Source of the DNA: Pirellula sp.
GTDB lineage: Bacteria; Planctomycetota; Planctomycetia; Pirellulales; Pirellulaceae
NCBI GenBank assembly: GCA_021736575.1
Contig: JAIPFP010000015.1
Location: 1 to 47,054 of the forward strand
Length of the DNA: 47,054 nt
Reading direction: 5' to 3'
Positions 34,658-43,467 of this stretch are shown here, in pieces (position 1 is the first letter of the stretch; the number at the start of each line of letters is the position of its first letter). Under the pieces are notes generated by a model. It was not told the origin of the DNA, ran no database searches, and worked only from the letters and a program-made list of their open reading frames with translations. The translations under genes were made by a program, and so were the position numbers.

Positions 34658-37600
34658 CTACAGCCGCCTGAGTTTTTCGATTGCTAGCTCTGTTGCATTT
34701 CGTTGGGCAACCAATTCATCCAGTGCCTGGCGTTCCTTGGCGATGATATCCGCTGGTGCTCGGCTTACAAAAGATTCGTTCGATAGACGGCCCTCTTTGC
34801 CTTGGATCTGTTTCACCAAATTGCTCAGTAGCTTTTCGTTGCGAGAAATCTCAGCATCGACGTCGATGAATTGCGTCAAATCGACATAGACATCCATTTG
34901 ATCGATGGCCACTTGGGCATTGATGGAGGGGAGTGTTGGTGAGCTGCTCCATTGCGTCGCTGTCGCTCCCGCCATGCTTTGTAGAAAACTCGCCATCGGT
35001 GCAAGGAGGTTTTCCATTGCGGGTTCGCATCGCACGCAAAATTGGATTGCCGCTTTGGGAGCAATGTTTTGTCGCGAACGAATCTCGCGAATCGCCCCAA
35101 CCAAATCCACAAAGTGCGCAAACTGACGTTCCACTTCAGGACGGATATGCTCCTCGTGAACCGCTGGCCAATCCGCACGAATGATCCACGGACTGGCGAC
35201 CTTGGTCGAATGCAAGTCACGATTAGGCGCGAAACGAACCAATTGCTGCCAAATCGCTTCGGTAACGAACGGCGTAATCGGATGGAGCAAACGTAACATT
35301 GCATCCAAACAGTGAGCCAAAATTTGCTGGACGAGAGGTCTTGCCGCAGGATCTTGCAGTCGAGGTTTTGCCATCTCGACATACAGTGAACAAAAATGAT
35401 CCCAAGCAAAGTCGTAGATCGCGCGAGCGGCTTCGGCATACCGATAGTGCTGCAATTCCATTTGCATGGTCTTGGTTACCGTAGCCAATCGCGACAGAAT
35501 CCATTGGTCCTCCAAAGGGAGTGCATGAAAATCCACCTTCGTCGGCTCGAACCCGTCGAGATTCATCATGACGAACCGCGAGGCGTTCCAAAGCTTGTTC
35601 ACGAAATTGCGAGCCACTTCAAATCGTTCGCTGACAACGGGTGCCTTCGGATTTTCCTTATCTTTGTCCGCTTCGGCCCACTGGGTCGAAAACTTCTTGC
35701 CGCATTTATCGCAAGCGACTGTCGGTTGTTGTCGATTCTCTTTGGTTTGATTGACCAACGTTTCACAGTGCGGGCATTCAAACTGGACCGGCATCCGAAC
35801 ATCCTGGGTTTCGGTGCACAACCAAACGAGTCCAAATCGCAAGGCGTCCGGGCCGAATTTGTTGATCACATCCAGCGGATCGACTCCGTTCCCTTTGCTT
35901 TTGGACATGGTCTCGCCGTAGCCATCGAGGATTTTCGGATGGATGAAAACTTCGCGGAAAGGCACTTTGCCGACGTTGTTGAGTCCCATCAGTACCATGC
36001 GAGCGACCCACAAAGTGATGATATCTCGGGAAGTAATGAGAGTGCTTGTCGGATAAAAGTACTCCAGGTCAGCCGTTTGTTCGGGCCAGCCCAAGGTCGA
36101 ATGCGGCCACAGGGCGGACGAAAACCAAGTGTCGAGAACATCCTCTTGCCGAACCAGTCCCAACGATTGGAGCTTGACTTCTAGGCCTCCATCTTCGTCC
36201 CGAATGCAAACGTGAACCGTCGCCGGTTCCTCGATCGAGACGCTGATCAATCCAGCCGTTCGCTCTGGCATCGCTTCGATTTTGAATTGAAGCGATTGCG
36301 CATCGGCAGCCGCCTCGAAGGTTTTGCTCCAGATCGGAATCTGATGTCCCCACCACAATTGACGCCCAACCGGCCAATCTCGCTTTTCGCCCAACCAATC
36401 CAAATAACCATTTGCATACCGAGTCGGGAAGATTTTCACGTTGCCACTGGTAACGGCATCCATGGCGGATTGAGCAAGTTGCTCCATCCGAACGAACCAT
36501 TGGTCGGCCAAGTAAGGTTCGATGGGAGTCTTGCTCCGATCGCTGTGCTTGACATCGATCTCACGGTCTTCCGTCTTTTCCAGAAAGCCAAGTTCGTCCA
36601 TGGCCGCAACGATTTTGGTTCTCGCTTTAGGCATGCTCATGCCGACATAGGGACCTCCGTTTTCATTGACGGTTCCATCGGGATTCATAATGTTGAGCAT
36701 CGGGAGCGAGCATCGCAGTGCAACATCGTAATCGTTCGGATCGTGGGCCGGCGTTATCTTGACACATCCGCTGCCGAGCTCCGGTTTTGCCCAAGAATCG
36801 GTGATAAGCGGGATCTCGCGCTCTACCAATGGCAATCGTAGCTTGCGTCCATCGCGAGCCATGTTGGCTAGCAAGACCAATTGCGGCAAGAGTTCTTGTT
36901 TTCGAGTCGCGAGGTCATCCAATTGCAATTGAATGGCCGCTTGGTCTTTGGTGTTAGCCGCTTGCAGTTTTTCTCGCAGCAATTTCTCAGCTTTATCGAG
37001 TGCCGCAGCGGGATCGGGATGGACTGCGACAGCCGTATCACCCAGCATCGTCTCTGGGCGTGTGGTGGCGATGGTAACGAAAGTCGGTTCGCCTGCTTTC
37101 GGCGCGATGATAGGGTATCGAAGATGCCAGAAATGCCCCTTGACCGTTTCGGGATTGACTTCGTCGTCACTAACGGCTGTTTGTAAAAACGTATCCCAAT
37201 TGACTAGCCGCTTGCCGCGGTAGATGAGCCCTTTAGAAAACAGATCGAAGAACGTGGAGCGGACTGCCCGAGCGCACTGCGGATCCAGGGTGAACCGTGT
37301 GCGACGCCAATCGCACGAGCAACCCATCCGCTGTAACTGACCGAGGATGCGGGTTTCGTATTGTTCCTTCCATTGCCAGATGCGTTCGACAAGTTTTTCG
37401 CGCCCGAGATCATGCCGCGTTTTGTTTTCGACCTCTTTCAATCTTTTTTCCACAATCGCCTGGGTGGCGATACCTGCATGATCCGTCCCCGGCATCCACA
37501 GCGCCACGTCACCTTGCATACGGTGCATCCGAATTTGGATATCTTGGAGTGTATTGTTGAGAGCATGTCCCAAGTGCAAAGCACCGGTAACATTGGGAGG

Positions 37601-37741
37601 TGGGATAACGATCGTGAACGGTTTTTTGGTCTTGTCGACGTCCGCGTTGAAGCAGCCGTGCTCAAGCCATTGGTTATAAATCTCCGTTGCGCTCGTTGCA
37701 AAATCGAAGCGATTGGGAATTTCGTTTGTTTCAGCGTTCAT
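34658..37741 (-). CDS. valS: Valyl-tRNA synthetase with two extra insertions
   Basis: Class Ia synthetase, 1027 residues (most bacterial forms are about 880-950). The HIGH motif is HLGH (56-59) within PPPNVTGALHLGHAL. The KMSKS motif is MSKSKGNG (from 612). Between them are the CP1 editing domain (ATTRPETMLGDTAVAVHP, WLGEKRDWPVGRQLWWGHQIP) and LITSRDIITLWVARM. A helical insertion of about 55 residues (after AVAVHPDPAAALDKAEKLLREKL) extends the editing domain. A second insertion after TETQDVRMPV carries a Zn-ribbon-like pair, Cys656/Cys659 and Cys677/Cys680. The C-terminal helical tail (ISRNEKLLSNLVKQIQGKEG) is the usual ValRS coiled coil. It lies 82 bp downstream of cimA. Confidence 0.95.
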   Translation of the reverse strand: MNAETNEIPNRFDFATSATEIYNQWLEHGCFNADVDKTKKPFTIVIPPPNVTGALHLGHALNNTLQDIQIRMHRMQGDVALWMPGTDHAGIATQAIVEKRLKEVENKTRHDLGREKLVERIWQWKEQYETRILGQLQRMGCSCDWRRTRFTLDPQCARAVRSTFFDLFSKGLIYRGKRLVNWDTFLQTAVSDDEVNPETVKGHFWHLRYPIIAPKAGEPTFVTIATTRPETMLGDTAVAVHPDPAAALDKAEKLLREKLQAANTKDQAAIQLQLDDLATRKQELLPQLVLLANMARDGRKLRLPLVEREIPLITDSWAKPELGSGCVKITPAHDPNDYDVALRCSLPMLNIMNPDGTVNENGGPYVGMSMPKARTKIVAAMDELGFLEKTEDREIDVKHSDRSKTPIEPYLADQWFVRMEQLAQSAMDAVTSGNVKIFPTRYANGYLDWLGEKRDWPVGRQLWWGHQIPIWSKTFEAAADAQSLQFKIEAMPERTAGLISVSIEEPATVHVCIRDEDGGLEVKLQSLGLVRQEDVLDTWFSSALWPHSTLGWPEQTADLEYFYPTSTLITSRDIITLWVARMVLMGLNNVGKVPFREVFIHPKILDGYGETMSKSKGNGVDPLDVINKFGPDALRFGLVWLCTETQDVRMPVQFECPHCETLVNQTKENRQQPTVACDKCGKKFSTQWAEADKDKENPKAPVVSERFEVARNFVNKLWNASRFVMMNLDGFEPTKVDFHALPLEDQWILSRLATVTKTMQMELQHYRYAEAARAIYDFAWDHFCSLYVEMAKPRLQDPAARPLVQQILAHCLDAMLRLLHPITPFVTEAIWQQLVRFAPNRDLHSTKVASPWIIRADWPAVHEEHIRPEVERQFAHFVDLVGAIREIRSRQNIAPKAAIQFCVRCEPAMENLLAPMASFLQSMAGATATQWSSSPTLPSINAQVAIDQMDVYVDLTQFIDVDAEISRNEKLLSNLVKQIQGKEGRLSNESFVSRAPADIIAKERQALDELVAQRNATELAIEKLRRL

Positions 37742-37823
37742 CTTGGATCAACTGGATTGAATATAGGTTAGTGCGGGATAGTGGCAGGACTCGATGCGTC
37801 GTGCTTAGTGGGGCGTGATGGGT

Positions 37824-39395
37824 TCATTTGTTGAGCTTGTATTCGACTGCATCGACGAGTGCGTGCCAACTGGCTTCAATGATGTTTTCGCTAACACCGA
37901 TCGTTCGCCAAGTATCTTTGCCGTCAGCGCATTCGATATTGACTCGAATTCGAGCGGCGGTGCCCGCTTCGCCATTGACGACTCGGACTTTGAAATCGAT
38001 TAAGTGCATCGTTTCGAGGATTGGGAAAAAAGGGAGGAGCACTTTGCGAAGAGCCGCATCCATGGCGTTAACGGGTCCATGTCCTTCGGCAGCTTCGACG
38101 CGTGTTTCCCCTTGAACGACTATCTTGAGGATCGCTTCGGCGAATGTCTGATTTCGCAAAGTATCCAGGTCGCCGGACAGGATTTGGTATTTGATGGTTT
38201 GAAAATGCTCAACGTAGCTTCCTATGCACCGCTTGACGAGCAGATCAAAAGAGCCTTCTGCGGCTTCGTATTGGTAGCCCTGGTTCTCCTTGGCAACGAC
38301 ATCGGCCAAGATCTTGTCGAGGACTGCTCGGTCGTTTGGCAACTGATGGTCCGCCGTAAGTGCAGCGATGTTGGAGCGTCCGGAGAGTTCACTCACAAGG
38401 ATACGGCGTTCATTGCCGACCAGGGCGGGATCCATATGTTCATAGGTATGAGCAAATTTGTTGACCGCATGCACGTGCATTCCACCTTTGTGCGCAAATG
38501 CGCTTCGTCCTACAAACGGTTGACCGCTTCGCAACTGCAAGTTGGCCGTTTCGTAAACATAGCGAGACAATTCCGTTAGGTGCTCAAGCGATCGGCCTCC
38601 CAAGACCGAATAACCCTTCTTTTTGAATTGAAGGTTGGCCAGAACCGTCACTAAATCGGCGTTGCCGCAACGCTCACCGATACCATTGATGGTCCCCTGG
38701 ACCTGCTCGCAACCAGCATCGATTGCGGAAAGAGAGTTTGCCGTGGCAAGGTCTCCATCGTTGTGGCAGTGGATACCCAATCGAACCTTGCAATCGGCCA
38801 AGGAAGCGCGAGCGTCGGTGACAATGGCTGCGACTTCTTCTGGCAAAGCGCCGCCGTTGGTATCGCAAAAGACAATCCACTTGGCGCCTGAGGTTGCGGC
38901 CGATCGAATGGCTTTCAAGGCGTATTCGCGGTTGGCTTTGTAGCCATCGAAAAAGTGTTCTGCGTCGTAGACGACTTGAGCATGCTTGGTCAGAAAACCA
39001 ACGCTTTCGCCGATCATGTCGAGATTTTCTTGAAGGGACACGCCCAAGACGTCGGTTGCGTGAAAGTCCCACGATTTGCCGACGACCGTGATCACGGGCG
39101 TTTGTGCAGCGACCAAGGCTTTCATACCGGGATCGTCTTGAACAGCCACACCGCGCCGCCGAGTCATTCCGAAAGCGCAAACCTGACTTTGTCCCAAAGG
39201 GAGCGACCGGACCTTTTGGAAAAACATAGTGTCCTTTTCGTTGGACAGCGGGTACCCCCCTTCGATCATATCGATCCCCATTTCCGCCAGTCGGACGGCG
39301 ATATTCAATTTGTCCTGTAGGGAAAGGCTTACTCCTTCGCCTTGTGTTCCGTCGCGCAAGGTGGTGTCGTAGGTGTGGATGGATCTAGCCGACAT
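37824..39395 (-). CDS. cimA: (R)-citramalate synthase
   Basis: 523 residues. Condenses pyruvate and acetyl-CoA to citramalate, the first step of threonine-independent isoleucine synthesis. The DRE-TIM metallolyase barrel starts TYDTTLRDGTQGEGVSLSLQ and has GIHCHNDGDLATANSL and QGTINGIGERCGNADL. The region AHKGGMHVHAVNK and the C-terminal LeuA-type allosteric domain (about 395-523, DFKVRVVNGEAGTAARIRVN) are present, so feedback by an end product such as isoleucine is expected. CimA and IPMS are similar; length, TYDTTLRDGTQGEG and KGGMHVHA favour CimA. ATG 39395 is used; a longer frame to 39464 would read through the terminator hairpin. Preceded by an attenuator-like leader and followed after 82 bp by valS. 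Confidence 0.88.
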   Translation of the reverse strand: MSARSIHTYDTTLRDGTQGEGVSLSLQDKLNIAVRLAEMGIDMIEGGYPLSNEKDTMFFQKVRSLPLGQSQVCAFGMTRRRGVAVQDDPGMKALVAAQTPVITVVGKSWDFHATDVLGVSLQENLDMIGESVGFLTKHAQVVYDAEHFFDGYKANREYALKAIRSAATSGAKWIVFCDTNGGALPEEVAAIVTDARASLADCKVRLGIHCHNDGDLATANSLSAIDAGCEQVQGTINGIGERCGNADLVTVLANLQFKKKGYSVLGGRSLEHLTELSRYVYETANLQLRSGQPFVGRSAFAHKGGMHVHAVNKFAHTYEHMDPALVGNERRILVSELSGRSNIAALTADHQLPNDRAVLDKILADVVAKENQGYQYEAAEGSFDLLVKRCIGSYVEHFQTIKYQILSGDLDTLRNQTFAEAILKIVVQGETRVEAAEGHGPVNAMDAALRKVLLPFFPILETMHLIDFKVRVVNGEAGTAARIRVNIECADGKDTWRTIGVSENIIEASWHALVDAVEYKLNK

Positions 39396-39434
39396 GGTGG
39401 TGATTGCTTGTTCTTGGGAAACGATTTTGTAACG

Positions 39435-39538
39435 AAAAAACCCCTGAAGCCCTCGGTTAGGCATCAGGGGTTTTGTTTTCTAATCCGCACGTAAATGCAA
39501 GCGTGATGGATCCCCGAGGCCTAATTTAGGTAGGGGAT
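39435..39538 (-). promoter_or_regulatory. Transcription attenuator in the cimA leader (mutually exclusive hairpins)
   Basis: Minus-strand RNA order. Segment 1 is ATCCCC (39538-39533) through CCTAA. Segment 2 is TTAGGC (39524-39519) and GGGGAT (39515-39510). Segment 3 is CCCC (39470-39467) and GCCTAA (39462-39457). Segment 4 is GGC then TCAGGGG (39451-39441), followed by TTTTTT (39440-39435). 1:2 pairs ATCCCC with GGGGAT plus CCTAA with TTAGG. 3:4 is a terminator with CCCCTGA/TCAGGGG plus GCC/GGC. 2:3 is an antiterminator, GGGG/CCCC and TTAGGC/GCCTAA plus two further pairs. The three Ile codons of the leader frame end where segment 1 begins, so a ribosome stalled there would free segment 2. 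All pairings were found by eye. Confidence 0.82.
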
Positions 39539-39577
39539 AATAATCACTGACATCGGTTTGGCGGTCTGGAAATGCAT
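39521..39577 (-). CDS. cimA leader peptide with Val-Ile-Ile-Ile codons
   Basis: An 18-codon frame, MHFQTAKPMSVIIIPYLN, ends with TAG at 39523-39521. A second in-frame ATG at 39553 would give the shorter MSVIIIPYLN. The codons GTG ATT ATT ATC lie immediately before the first stem of the attenuator. Isoleucine is the end product of the pathway opened by CimA, and three consecutive Ile codons in so short a frame are unlikely by chance. No strong Shine-Dalgarno precedes either ATG, which is common for this phylum. The peptide itself probably has no function; its translation would be the sensor. Confidence 0.75.
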   Translation of the reverse strand: MHFQTAKPMSVIIIPYLN

Positions 39578-39632
39578 GGATCGGTGGATGAATGAAGTTT
39601 TGACGCGACGGGCTTGTTCCACGTCCAAAACG

Positions 39633-39661
39633 CAGACTCAATTATAGTGAAGGAAGTTCAC
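39633..39661 (-). promoter_or_regulatory. Candidate promoter of the cimA leader transcript with an overlapping inverted repeat
   Basis: On the minus strand a perfect TATAAT is at 39646-39641. No good -35 hexamer is found 16-18 bp upstream. Directly upstream is GTGAACTTCCTTCAC (39661-39647), an inverted repeat GTGAA-N5-TTCAC that could be an operator. Transcription would start near 39634, about 57 nt ahead of the leader-peptide ATG. Confidence 0.4.
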
Positions 39662-39721
39662 TTTAGGGAGGGGTTCCGTTCGGTTTGGCTCACATCTTTG
39701 GATCTTGCTCCCCACGCCCTG

Positions 39722-39912
39722 TAAGTTTTGTTGCACTGTGCAATCTAGTTACCAGGCTCTGCCTGGTAACTCAATGCAAGCGAGGCTCCGCCTCGCCGAA
39801 ATGCATCCTTAATTGTGAACTCGGGAGGCAGGAGCCTCCACTACTACTCGTTCCCAGGCAGAGCTTGGGAACGAGTAGTCTCCTGTGCGACGATAATTCC
39901 AATCAGTGGCAC
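39722..39912 (+). repeat. Four-hairpin repeat family A, copy A3
   Basis: Same order as A1: TTGCACTGTGCAATCTAG, then TTACCAGGCTCTGCCTGGTAA, GCGAGGCTCCGCCTCGC, GGAGGCAGGAGCCTCC and CGTTCCCAGG...GGGAACG palindromes, ending ATTCCAATCAGTGGCAC. The right end (reading inward GTGCCACTGATTGGAA) resembles the inverted left end of A1 (GTGGCACGGATTGCAA), so the element has imperfect terminal inverted repeats of about 16 bp. It lies upstream of the helicase gene. Confidence 0.88.
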
Positions 39913-40005
39913 TAGGAATGAGACCTGCAACGATCGGAAATTCTTGATAAAGTATTGATCTTCCAAAATGAGCAGGAATGCACTCAACAAAAATGGAAAC
40001 AATGG

Positions 40006-43000
40006 ATGTCTCGCAGAAATAAACGTCCCCGTCAACTTTCTCCTTTGGAACTACTGCGCTCTCTAATGGGCGATTCGTCTAGGGGAACTTCCGCAGATCG
40101 ATCCGGATTTCCCCGCATTTCAAGCTTAGTCGAGCCTGTACGGTCCAAAAAACCGGCCCCTCCACTGTTCGCTCGGCCTCACGACGAGTGGCTGGAACGC
40201 TTTGTCTCCGTGGAACGAATGTTCCCCCTACATTTGCGAGCCAGGATGCTGGAAAGTAAGGGAACCGTTGAGATTAAGGACGTCTACTCCAACGGAACCA
40301 TAGTTGGAACACTTAAGACTGGGTCCGATTCATTCTTTGTATTCGCTCGTAACGACGGACAAGAGACCCCAGCGGGCTGCAATTGCCGCATGTCGAACGG
40401 ATTGAACGCGTGCCTACACAATTACCGATTTGTGAATTACATCCTTGAGCAATTGCGAAATCCTTCTTCCAACCTGTCCAAGCGAGTTGATAGTGGCAAA
40501 CTCCAGTCTGGCTCGCCGGATATGACGATCTTCCAATTCGACAATGGGAAGGAAGTTTTGTCGTTGCTCCAAAATTTGACCATGATCGCGGCTACCGAAT
40601 CCAACCACGAGGAACTTGAAACGACTGTTTCTCGCGAACCATCTCGCCTTGCCTGGAATGTTTGTACCGAGAACAACAGTTTGCGAATAGATGCGATCCT
40701 GCAACCCGCCCTCAAGCGAGGTGGTTATGGCAAGGGGAAGAAAACAAAGCTAACTGCCCTCTTTCAAGAAGATCTCAATCTTTCCGAAGCCGATAAAAGA
40801 GTACGCCGAGCCATCAAGGGACATTCGGACCACTACTCCACCTCCTACTTCCTACACGCTCACGAGGCACTGACGGAACTGATCGGTGAATCCAACGTTC
40901 AGCTCGACGGCGAGCCAGCCACCGTCAAACATGCGGACGTCCTTGTCAATCTCGTGAAGGAAAACTCGCAATACCGCTTTACTACGAGCAATTCCAATGG
41001 CGACAAGTGCGGCCTTATCCTTGTGGAAAACTCCATCGTGCAAATCGACTCAAAGAACAAGACAATTGGGGTTGCTCCATGCTCTCAGTCTCAGGCCACG
41101 GTCATTCGACAGCTATTGAAAGCAGATCCGGTTTCTGACGTTCACGAAAAGCCGCTTGTCGAACAGGCCAAGAAACTCCGACACCTTGTCAGTCTAAAAA
41201 TGGAGGAGTCGATCGCTGGCCGTTGGATCCGAGAAACCGTTAAGCCGGTCATTGTCCTGCGATCTCGCAAGGACGGTGCGCTCGACTACGGGATTCGCGT
41301 TCGCGATTCGCAAAACCGGCTGTTTAAGCCATGCCAAGGCATCCTCGTTCACGAATCAACTGACAACGGCAATACGGTTCAACTCGTTCGACAAGTCAGC
41401 CAAGAAAGCGAATTGCAATCGAGTGTCATGAAAAGGCTTGGGCTTAGAAATGTCAGCGCGGACGGTACCGTCCAAGGATTCGAAGAAGCTCTTGGTTTGA
41501 TCGACCGTTTGCAGGCGTTTGAATCGGGCGCGCCCGACAAAAAGAGCATGGCGGATATGACTTGCCACCCGTTGGAAGTGCTTTGGGACAAAGCATCCGA
41601 ACAACCCCTCAAGTTCCTTGGAACGGTTTCTGCCAACAATGTCCGTGTCGGCATTTCGCAAAAACGAGATTGGTTCAATCTGACTGGCGAATGCAAACTG
41701 GGAGATCAAACGTTGGATATCGCCGCCTTGCTCGAGGGATTGCGAGATGCAAGTTCAGCGGATATTCGGGGCGAGTTCGTCAAAGTAGGAGACGCCGGTT
41801 GGGCTCGCATCTCCGATCAACTGCGCAATAGCCTCAAACAATTGGATGATTCGATCAACCAAGAACGTGGCTCATTGCGATTCGACAAAACGTCGGCGCA
41901 TGCGCTCCGGGCCATCCAACAACACATCCAAGTGGACTCAAGTCGAGCTTGGAACGAGTGTATGCTACGACTCGAATGCTCTGAGAAATTGGAGCCCTCG
42001 TTGCCATCGGGCTTGAAAGCGACAATGCGCGACTATCAACTCGAAGGCTTCAAGTGGCTGCGCCGCCTGGCTGAATGGGGTGTCGGTGGAATCCTGGCAG
42101 ACGACATGGGGCTGGGCAAGACCATTCAAACGCTCGCGGTCCTACTGGATCGAGCCGCCGACGGCCCAGCCCTTGTCATTGCGCCTACGTCGGTCTGTTT
42201 CAACTGGATGCGAGAAGTCGAAAAATTTGCTCCCGACTTGACAGCTAGTATGTATCGCGAAACCGATAGATCGGACTTCCTCGATTCGGTTGGACCCAAC
42301 CAAGTGGTCGTTTGCAGCTATGGGCTCGCACTCCGCGATGCCGACCGATTAGCCAAAGTCAAATGGGGATCGATGGTCTTGGATGAAGCCCAAGCGATCA
42401 AAAATAGCCGCAGCAAGACTTCCATAGCCATCAACACGATTCCAGCCAAGTGGAAAGTTGCGTTGACGGGAACACCGGTCGAGAATCATTTGGGTGAATT
42501 GTGGAGTCTGTTTCACGTTGTTTCGCCCGGCGTACTCGGTGGATGGGATCAGTTCCGAAATCGATTCGCGAGCCCCATCGAGAAGGAGAAAGACGATGAC
42601 AGACGCAACGCACTCCGCACTCGGTTGACTCCGTTTATCCTACGTCGAACCAAAGGGCAAGTGCTCAAGGATTTGCCACCACGCACTGAGATGAATTTGG
42701 TGGTTGAACTCTCACCTGCCGAACGAGCCATCTATGACCAAGTTCGAATGTCCGCCCTCGGAGAAGTCGACTCGATTGCCAAACTCCCCGATATTCAAGA
42801 TCAACGGTTCCGCATCCTGGCTCTGTTAACGAGGCTCAGGCAAATCGCTTGCCATCCAGGACTTGTGCATGATACTTGGACAGAGGGATCGGCCAAGCTG
42901 ACACAGTTGTCCGAGACACTCTTGCAGTTAAAAGAAGAAGGGCACCGTGTTTTGATCTTCAGTCAATTCGTGAAACATCTAGCTTTGATCCGTGACATGC

Positions 43001-43398
43001 TGGATCAGGAAAAGATTACTTACCAGTATCTAGATGGATCCACACCGGCGGCCGCTAGGCAGCAACAGGTCGATCTATTCCAAAACGGCGATGCCACTGC
43101 GTTCCTTATTTCGCTAAAAGCGGGCGGTACTGGACTTAATTTGACCGCCGCTGACTATGTTATACACATGGATCCGTGGTGGAATCCTGCCGTCGAGGAC
43201 CAAGCAACCGATCGAGCACACCGTATCGGACAGGATAAACCGGTCATGGTGTATCGTATTATCGCCCAAAATACGATCGAAGAAGAAATTCTCCGCCTCC
43301 ACGATACCAAGCGCGATCTGGTGGCCGGCATACTGGATGGAACACACTCGGCAGCCAAACTTTCCACAGACGATTTGATTCAACTTTTACGAAGATAA
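40006..43398 (+). CDS. SWIM zinc-finger SNF2 family helicase/translocase
   Basis: 1130 residues from ATG 40006 (a TTG start at 39955 would add 17). A SWIM-type zinc motif CxCx8CxH is at Cys125, Cys127, Cys136 and His138. A long middle part (about 150-650) has no motif I can name. The SNF2 motor follows: Walker A DDMGLGKT (Lys705), DEAQ (from Asp793) and LTGTPVENHLGELWSLF, then the second RecA lobe with VLIFSQFVKHL, LISLKAGGTGLNLTAAD and DPWWNPAVEDQATDRAHRIGQ. Such proteins move along double-stranded DNA and remodel bound proteins or polymerase. The bacterial SWIM-SNF2 type is common but poorly studied. It is monocistronic behind repeat A3, with no restriction or defence genes beside it. Confidence 0.9.
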   Translation: MSRRNKRPRQLSPLELLRSLMGDSSRGTSADRSGFPRISSLVEPVRSKKPAPPLFARPHDEWLERFVSVERMFPLHLRARMLESKGTVEIKDVYSNGTIVGTLKTGSDSFFVFARNDGQETPAGCNCRMSNGLNACLHNYRFVNYILEQLRNPSSNLSKRVDSGKLQSGSPDMTIFQFDNGKEVLSLLQNLTMIAATESNHEELETTVSREPSRLAWNVCTENNSLRIDAILQPALKRGGYGKGKKTKLTALFQEDLNLSEADKRVRRAIKGHSDHYSTSYFLHAHEALTELIGESNVQLDGEPATVKHADVLVNLVKENSQYRFTTSNSNGDKCGLILVENSIVQIDSKNKTIGVAPCSQSQATVIRQLLKADPVSDVHEKPLVEQAKKLRHLVSLKMEESIAGRWIRETVKPVIVLRSRKDGALDYGIRVRDSQNRLFKPCQGILVHESTDNGNTVQLVRQVSQESELQSSVMKRLGLRNVSADGTVQGFEEALGLIDRLQAFESGAPDKKSMADMTCHPLEVLWDKASEQPLKFLGTVSANNVRVGISQKRDWFNLTGECKLGDQTLDIAALLEGLRDASSADIRGEFVKVGDAGWARISDQLRNSLKQLDDSINQERGSLRFDKTSAHALRAIQQHIQVDSSRAWNECMLRLECSEKLEPSLPSGLKATMRDYQLEGFKWLRRLAEWGVGGILADDMGLGKTIQTLAVLLDRAADGPALVIAPTSVCFNWMREVEKFAPDLTASMYRETDRSDFLDSVGPNQVVVCSYGLALRDADRLAKVKWGSMVLDEAQAIKNSRSKTSIAINTIPAKWKVALTGTPVENHLGELWSLFHVVSPGVLGGWDQFRNRFASPIEKEKDDDRRNALRTRLTPFILRRTKGQVLKDLPPRTEMNLVVELSPAERAIYDQVRMSALGEVDSIAKLPDIQDQRFRILALLTRLRQIACHPGLVHDTWTEGSAKLTQLSETLLQLKEEGHRVLIFSQFVKHLALIRDMLDQEKITYQYLDGSTPAAARQQQVDLFQNGDATAFLISLKAGGTGLNLTAADYVIHMDPWWNPAVEDQATDRAHRIGQDKPVMVYRIIAQNTIEEEILRLHDTKRDLVAGILDGTHSAAKLSTDDLIQLLRR

Positions 43399-43467
43399 CC
43401 ATTTGCCAAGCTCCCACGCCCGTCGCTTTCACTTTGGGAGGCTGCGATCTTATTGAATCGCTGGAAA

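Noticed and set aside
37742..37823. T-box riboswitch ahead of valS
   Set aside because: The 82-bp gap is too short and lacks a T-box motif and stem I.
9520..39912. CRISPR array made of the palindromic repeats
   Set aside because: Copies are dispersed, differ in orientation and have no regular spacers or cas genes.
29736..43398. A Zorya-like defence system (MotA-like, MotB-like and SNF2 genes in one region)
   Set aside because: The TolQ/TolR-like operon and the SNF2 gene are separated by valS and cimA and are on opposite strands. The TolR-like proteins lack an OmpA domain, and the helicase carries a SWIM finger unlike ZorD.
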